Below, in pieces: positions 60,110-64,000 of a stretch of DNA of 64,000 nt. The DNA lies in NCBI GenBank assembly GCA_910586215.1, contig CAJUGH010000024.1:1-64000 (forward strand), written 5' to 3'. The notes under the pieces were generated by a model that was given only the letters and a program-made list of their open reading frames with translations, did no database searches and was not told the DNA's origin. The first letter of the stretch is position 1. Each line of letters opens with the position of its first letter. Source of the DNA: an uncultured Acetatifactor sp. (lineage in GTDB: Bacteria > Bacillota > Clostridia > Lachnospirales > Lachnospiraceae). A program made the position numbers and the translations under genes.

Positions 60110-60968
60110 TGGCTACCTCTACCAGATATTGTCCATAGTTTGTCTTCATCAGCGGTTCTGCCAGCCTGAGAAGCTGTTCCCTGTCAATAAATCCTCTCTT
60201 AAAGGCAATCTCCTCAATACAGGAGATATACAGTCCCTGGCGCTTCTGGAAGGCAGCCACGAAATCTGCCGCATCCAGCAGCGCATCGTGGTTCCCCGTA
60301 TCCAGCCAGGCGAATCCCCGGCCCAGGGTCTCCACATGAAGGGTGCCCCTTTCCAGATAGGCATTGTTCACCGATGTGATCTCGATCTCCCCCCTGGCAG
60401 AGGGCTTCACGTCCCTGGCAATCTCCACCACATCGTTGTCATAGAAATACAGGCCCGGTACTGCGTAGTTGCTCTTGGGGCACTCCGGTTTCTCCTCTAT
60501 GGAAATGGCCCTGCCATTCTCATCGAATTCCACCACCCCATAAGCCTTGGGATCCCGCACATAGTAACCAAATATGGTGGCCCCCTTCTCCCTGGCGGCT
60601 ACCTCCCTAAGTACCCGGGAAAAACTCTGCCCATAGAAAATATTATCCCCCAGCACCAGGGCTACCCGGTCACTGCCAATAAAATCTGCCCCTATGAGAA
60701 AGGCATCTGCCAGGCCTCTGGGATATGTCTGCACCGCATAGGTGAATTCCATGCCAAGCTGGCTGCCATCCCCCAGGAGTTCCTCGAACACCGGCAGATC
60801 CCGGGGTGTGGAAATGATCAGTACCTCCCGGATCCCTGCCAACATCAGTGTGGACAGGGGATAATAGATCATGGGTTTGTCATACACTGGCATGATCTGT
60901 TTAGATATGGCTTTCGTCAAGGGGTAGAGCCTGGTTCCGGAACCGCCTGCCAAAATAATACCTTTCAT
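60099..60968 (-). CDS. rfbA: Glucose-1-phosphate thymidylyltransferase
   Basis: First step of dTDP-rhamnose synthesis: dTTP plus glucose-1-phosphate. The 289-residue protein has the nucleotidyl loop MKGIILAGGSGTRLYPLT, SKQIMPVYDKPMIYYPLS, GDNIFYGQSF, EKPECPKSNYAVPGLYFYD and WLDTGNHDALLDA. This is the short RmlA form. It reads directly into the GH25 gene. Glucose-1-phosphate comes from the phosphoglucomutase encoded at 45185-46906. Confidence 0.97.
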   Translation of the reverse strand: MKGIILAGGSGTRLYPLTKAISKQIMPVYDKPMIYYPLSTLMLAGIREVLIISTPRDLPVFEELLGDGSQLGMEFTYAVQTYPRGLADAFLIGADFIGSDRVALVLGDNIFYGQSFSRVLREVAAREKGATIFGYYVRDPKAYGVVEFDENGRAISIEEKPECPKSNYAVPGLYFYDNDVVEIARDVKPSARGEIEITSVNNAYLERGTLHVETLGRGFAWLDTGNHDALLDAADFVAAFQKRQGLYISCIEEIAFKRGFIDREQLLRLAEPLMKTNYGQYLVEVANGL

Positions 60969-61018
60969 GTGTATCCTCCGTTTTTCATTTTTCCTGCCGG
61001 TTTTTTCATAAAATTATA

Positions 61019-61182
61019 GTCCGTTCAGCCCACGCCATTCGTAAAGTCGCGCCTATAGCGCTTTCCGCTGCTTCGCAGCTCCCTTTACTCATAAAATGGC
61101 GTTCCCTCAGTGGAAACCGATGAATGAAAATTCGTGCAAGCACGATTTTCATCCATATGCTTTCCACTGGCTGAACTTTAAC
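61019..61182. repeat. Family B dispersed element, copy B2, with long inner hairpin
   Basis: Ends GTCCGTTCAGCC and GGCTGAACTTTAAC are inverted. The left part has GCCATTCGTAAAG, GCGCCTATAGCGC, CCGCTGCTTCGCAGC and TCCCTTTACTCAT. The right part is one long stem from CAGTGGAAA (61109) to TTTCCACTG, with inner arms ATGAAAATTCGTGC and GCACGATTTTCAT. It fills the rfbA-rfbB gap. Confidence 0.7.
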
Positions 61183-61211
61183 AATAAATTGCCCACAGGA
61201 ATAACACGCCG

Positions 61212-61239
61212 AATGGGAACGACTTGCATCGTTCCCATT
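61212..61239. terminator. Hairpin after rfbB
   Basis: AATGGGAACGA and TCGTTCCCATT pair around a 6-base loop 16 bases after the rfbB stop. On the minus strand no T-run follows, so it may only stabilise the transcript end; on the plus strand TTTTAACG follows. Confidence 0.5.
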
Positions 61240-61254
61240 TTAACGTTCTATTCC

Positions 61255-62337
61255 CTATTTCTCATACATATCAGCATAATATTTCTGATAGTCGCCGCTG
61301 GTCACATTCTTCATCCATTCCTCATGTTCGAAGAACCACTGGATGGTCCTGCGGATGCCTTCCCGGAACATGGTCTCCGGCTCCCAGCCAATCTCCTTCC
61401 GGATCTTGTCAGGGGCTATGGCGTACCTGCGGTCATGTCCCTTGCGGTCCTCCACATAAGTGATCAGATCCGCATTCACATGGGCCTTCCTGGGATCCCC
61501 CTCCGGCAGCATCTCCTGCAGGGTCTCCAGGATGATGTGGATGATCTCAATATTTTGTTTTTCATTGTGGCCGCCAATGTTGTACGTCTCGAACAGCTGT
61601 CCCTGTTCCTGCACCATGTCTATGGCCTTGGCGTGGTCTTCCACATACAGCCAGTCCCGGACATTCTTACCATCTCCATATACCGGCAGCTTCTTCCCCT
61701 GGAGGGCATTGTTGATGATCAAGGGGATCAGTTTCTCCGGGAACTGGTAAGGGCCGTAGTTATTGGAACAGTTGGTGATATTGGCCGGAAAATGATAGGT
61801 GTCCATATAAGACTTCACCAGCATGTCCGAACTGGCCTTGCTGGCCGAGTAGGGGCTGTGGGGATCATAAGGTGTAGTCTCATAAAAGAAGGCATTGTCA
61901 TCATCCGGCAGGGAACCGTACACCTCATCGGTGGACACATGCAGGAACCTCTTCCCTTCCTTAAAGCTACCGTCCGGCAGTTCCCAGGCGGCCTTGGCAC
62001 AGTTGAGCATCACTGCCGTGCCCAGCACATTGGTCTGGACAAACACTTCCGGGCTGCGGATACTTCGGTCCACATGGCTCTCAGCTGCAAAATGCACCAC
62101 CCTGTCAATCTCATTCTCCGCAAAGATCTTCCCGATGGCTTCCTTATCACAGATATCTGCCTTTACAAAGGTGTAATTCTCCCGGTCCTCCACATCCTTC
62201 AGATTTTCCAGGTTCCCGGCATAGGTCAGCGCATCCACATTGATGATGCGGATCTCATCCCCGTACTTCCGGAACATATAGTGTATATAGTTGGAACCGA
62301 TAAAGCCGGCTCCTCCCGTCACCAGATAAGTTCTCAT
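61255..62337 (-). CDS. rfbB: dTDP-glucose 4,6-dehydratase
   Basis: Second step of dTDP-rhamnose synthesis. An extended SDR of 360 residues: NAD loop YLVTGGAGFIGSNYIHY, substrate and active-site segments FLHVSTDEVYGSLPDD and YDPHSPYSASKASSDML (Tyr-x3-Lys), then NNYGPYQFPEKLIPL. ATG 62337 follows AAAGG; the earlier in-frame ATG lacks a site. It has its own promoter (62412-62417). rfbA, rfbC and rfbB are present in the window but rfbD is not. Confidence 0.97.
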   Translation of the reverse strand: MRTYLVTGGAGFIGSNYIHYMFRKYGDEIRIINVDALTYAGNLENLKDVEDRENYTFVKADICDKEAIGKIFAENEIDRVVHFAAESHVDRSIRSPEVFVQTNVLGTAVMLNCAKAAWELPDGSFKEGKRFLHVSTDEVYGSLPDDDNAFFYETTPYDPHSPYSASKASSDMLVKSYMDTYHFPANITNCSNNYGPYQFPEKLIPLIINNALQGKKLPVYGDGKNVRDWLYVEDHAKAIDMVQEQGQLFETYNIGGHNEKQNIEIIHIILETLQEMLPEGDPRKAHVNADLITYVEDRKGHDRRYAIAPDKIRKEIGWEPETMFREGIRRTIQWFFEHEEWMKNVTSGDYQKYYADMYEK

Positions 62338-62411
62338 GTCTATACCTTTCTGTGTGTGCTTCCCGTACACACATTCCTTCCCTCCAGGAACATACTGTCT
62401 TTCCTTTCGAC

Positions 62412-62417
62412 ATTATA
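62412..62417 (-). promoter_or_regulatory. Extended -10 promoter of rfbB
   Basis: On the minus strand CATGGTATAATG gives TATAAT with the TG extension (TGGTATAAT), which can act with a weak -35. The start point would be about 65 bases before the rfbB ATG. Confidence 0.6.
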
Positions 62418-62525
62418 CCATGATCTCATGCACTTCAGCGCACATGGAATCAGAAATTGACACAATGTCCTCCTGTATCAACATTATAGCATATCTTTCT
62501 GGAATTTCCAATGAAATATTGGGCA

Positions 62526-64000
62526 TTAATACCCCAGGTAACTTAAGTTCAAGTCCACGTTTCCGCTGATACCGCTGACGCTGCCCGTGGAGCGGTACTG
62601 CCACAGGTCATACCGTCCCTTATAGGTAGGTGCCGCCGCATACTGGGCCAGCCAGATCTTGTAGGCGCTGAGGGCACCGGGATCCAGCTTCGTCTCCAGC
62701 CAGTTCTTGTTGGCGTAGATACCCGCATTGTATCCCGCATTCTGGATGGTGGCACAGAAGGCCTTGCACACTGCGGTCCTGGTCTCCTTGCTAATGGCAT
62801 CCCCACGGCCGCCGCTAGCCTCCACGTCCAGGAAAATGGGGTAGGATATCTTGTAATTCTTCACCTGTTCCAATACCATGGAAGCTTCTTCCACCGCTTC
62901 CCTCTCATCAATGGCCTGGGTAAAGAAATACACACCCACCTTCAATCCTGCTGCCGTGGCACCTTTTATGTTAGCCGTAAACTTAGGATCCTCTATTAGG
63001 GTACCCTGAGAGGAGCCTCTGTATCCGCAGCGGATAATCACATAATTGATACCGGAATTCTTCACGGCATTCCAGTCAATGGTTCCGTTCCACTTGGACA
63101 CATCTATACCCAGGGCACCGTTTCCTGTCACCAGGGACCCGTCACTGGCAAAATTGTATTTTGCCCCCTGGATCACCTGCTCACCGGTGACTTTGTCCCC
63201 GTTGGCATTAAAGAAATACACCTTTCCATCCAGGGTCTGCCACCCTGTGTAGCGGGCCGTACCCTGTAAGTAGAACTTGGAAGCCGTAAAATAGTCCGCA
63301 TGGGTAGCCTGCCGGTAAGTACCATTTTCATTCACATATACCAGGTTGCCATTCTTGTCCTTAAGGGGAGTCGTCCTGTCCTCCTTGGGGTTGGCTTTCA
63401 CGGTGACGGCACAGGTGGCTGACAGTTCCTCCTTGGTGGCAGGATCCACATACTTGACCGTGATGGTGGCACTGCCTGCCTTCACGCCAGTGATTGTCAC
63501 CGACCTCTTATTAGCCACAGCCACCGTTGCCACCGTAGTGTCGGAAGATACGGCTGTCACTACAGGGTCACTCTCCGAGACATTGGCCAGGGTTGCATTT
63601 ATGGTCACTGGCTCCTTCAGGAAGACTGTTGCCGCTGTCTTGTCCAGGGCAATGGTGCCTTTTCCCATAACCGTCACGGTAATGGTAGCTATGGCTTCCG
63701 TGTCTTGAGACACAGTGGCAGTTGTCACTGAAGCAGGATCATAATTTGTCTTCACCGTAACCGTAGCTGTTCCTGCCTTTATGCCCTTGATCGTAACCTT
63801 TCCCGTCTGGTCCACCGCGGCTGTGGCGATATCCCCTTTGTCAGTGCTTACTGTATATTTCAGCCTGACTGCTACATCCTTCCCGTCCTTGTCTTTTACC
63901 GTTGTGGTGAATTCTGTTGCTGTCACCTGGAAGAAAGCCTCTTTTCCCACAGAGACGGCAAAGGTGGCGGGTGCCGCCAGCTTGCCCTTTGCCAGCGTAG
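62526..64000 (-). CDS. Secreted GH25 muramidase with Ig-like and wall-binding repeats, N-terminus beyond the window
   Basis: The frame is open through the window edge, so the N-terminus is missing. In order: a Big_2/Ig-like domain (VTIKGIKAGTATVTVKT), a second one (VTINATLANVSESDPVVTAV, GVKAGSATITVKYVD), choline/cell-wall-binding type repeats (TARYTGWQTLDGKVYFFNA, GDKVTGEQVIQGAKYNFASD) and a GH25 barrel from GIDVSKWNGTIDWNAVKNSG. Catalytic acids are in YPIFLDVEASGG. The barrel ends NVDLNLSYLGY, nearly the same as the other GH25 enzyme (NVDMNVSYLNY), so the two share a recent origin. It is a surface hydrolase, probably an autolysin. Confidence 0.9.
   Translation of the reverse strand, partial: TLAKGKLAAPATFAVSVGKEAFFQVTATEFTTTVKDKDGKDVAVRLKYTVSTDKGDIATAAVDQTGKVTIKGIKAGTATVTVKTNYDPASVTTATVSQDTEAIATITVTVMGKGTIALDKTAATVFLKEPVTINATLANVSESDPVVTAVSSDTTVATVAVANKRSVTITGVKAGSATITVKYVDPATKEELSATCAVTVKANPKEDRTTPLKDKNGNLVYVNENGTYRQATHADYFTASKFYLQGTARYTGWQTLDGKVYFFNANGDKVTGEQVIQGAKYNFASDGSLVTGNGALGIDVSKWNGTIDWNAVKNSGINYVIIRCGYRGSSQGTLIEDPKFTANIKGATAAGLKVGVYFFTQAIDEREAVEEASMVLEQVKNYKISYPIFLDVEASGGRGDAISKETRTAVCKAFCATIQNAGYNAGIYANKNWLETKLDPGALSAYKIWLAQYAAAPTYKGRYDLWQYRSTGSVSGISGNVDLNLSYLGY

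Noticed and set aside
58871..60169. A 432-codon plus-strand frame
   Set aside because: Antisense to the GH25 gene and the rfbA end; His/Pro-rich with no domain.
61096..62460. A 454-codon plus-strand frame
   Set aside because: Antisense to rfbB, whose motifs are complete.

Overview
The window looks like a chromosomal segment of a Gram-positive anaerobe of the class Clostridia, most likely the Lachnospiraceae. The reasons are strong AAGGAGG-type ribosome sites, a UmuC-like/YolD gene pair, PadR-DUF2812 and LytTR-DUF3021 transporter modules, a PdaA-like deacetylase, a Csp-like subtilase and a G+C-rich third codon position. I cannot name a species. No rRNA, tRNA, CRISPR array, transposase or phage gene is visible. 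All but three genes (15397-17270 and 19223-19777) lie on the minus strand, so the text follows transcription from high to low coordinates.

Region 1-5.4 kb: the 5' part of guaA (GMP synthase), then a two-gene accessory unit of a TIR-domain protein and a large HD-domain protein. The pair has its own promoter and carries copies of a dispersed intergenic repeat just upstream and between the genes. It is the best candidate for an undescribed system, possibly defence. Region 5.6-19.8 kb: a PdaA-like deacetylase, an ABC exporter, a minimal GHKL kinase with a LytTR regulator, a diacylglycerol glycosyltransferase with a flippase-like protein, an alpha-L-fucosidase, a Y-family polymerase with YolD behind a LexA-like box, a subtilase and a small membrane protein. 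Region 19.8-27.4 kb: two regulated ABC transporter modules. One is PadR, DUF2812, ATPase, permease; the other is LytTR, DUF3021, ATPase, permease. Region 27.4-33 kb: a short-chain dehydrogenase, a histidine phosphatase, a ZIP metal transporter and a Zn/Cd P1B ATPase with a separate HMA metallochaperone under a perfect ArsR/SmtB-type operator. Region 33-36.4 kb: a ClpX paralogue and an HtrA protease.

Region 36.5-64 kb is a large cell-surface polysaccharide locus. glmS and phosphoglucomutase supply precursors. rfbA, rfbB and rfbC make the dTDP-rhamnose intermediates; rfbD is not in the window. A WbaP-like sugar-phosphate transferase would start the chain and five GT2 enzymes would extend it. 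A methyltransferase with a kinase-like region could cap it. Wzm and a Wzt with a C-terminal recognition domain would export it, and an LCP protein would attach it to peptidoglycan. Two GH25 muramidases are interleaved with the rhamnose genes.

The intergenic DNA is unusually structured. At least three families of dispersed hairpin repeats occur. Family A is modular, built around GTTACTGTTCAC / GTGAACAGTAAC ends. Family B is flanked by AACAGTTCAGC / GCTGAACTGTT. Family C is a hairpin followed by GGGGGTG that serves as the ribosome site of the next gene. Two copies run into genes and encode the last residues of the proteins.
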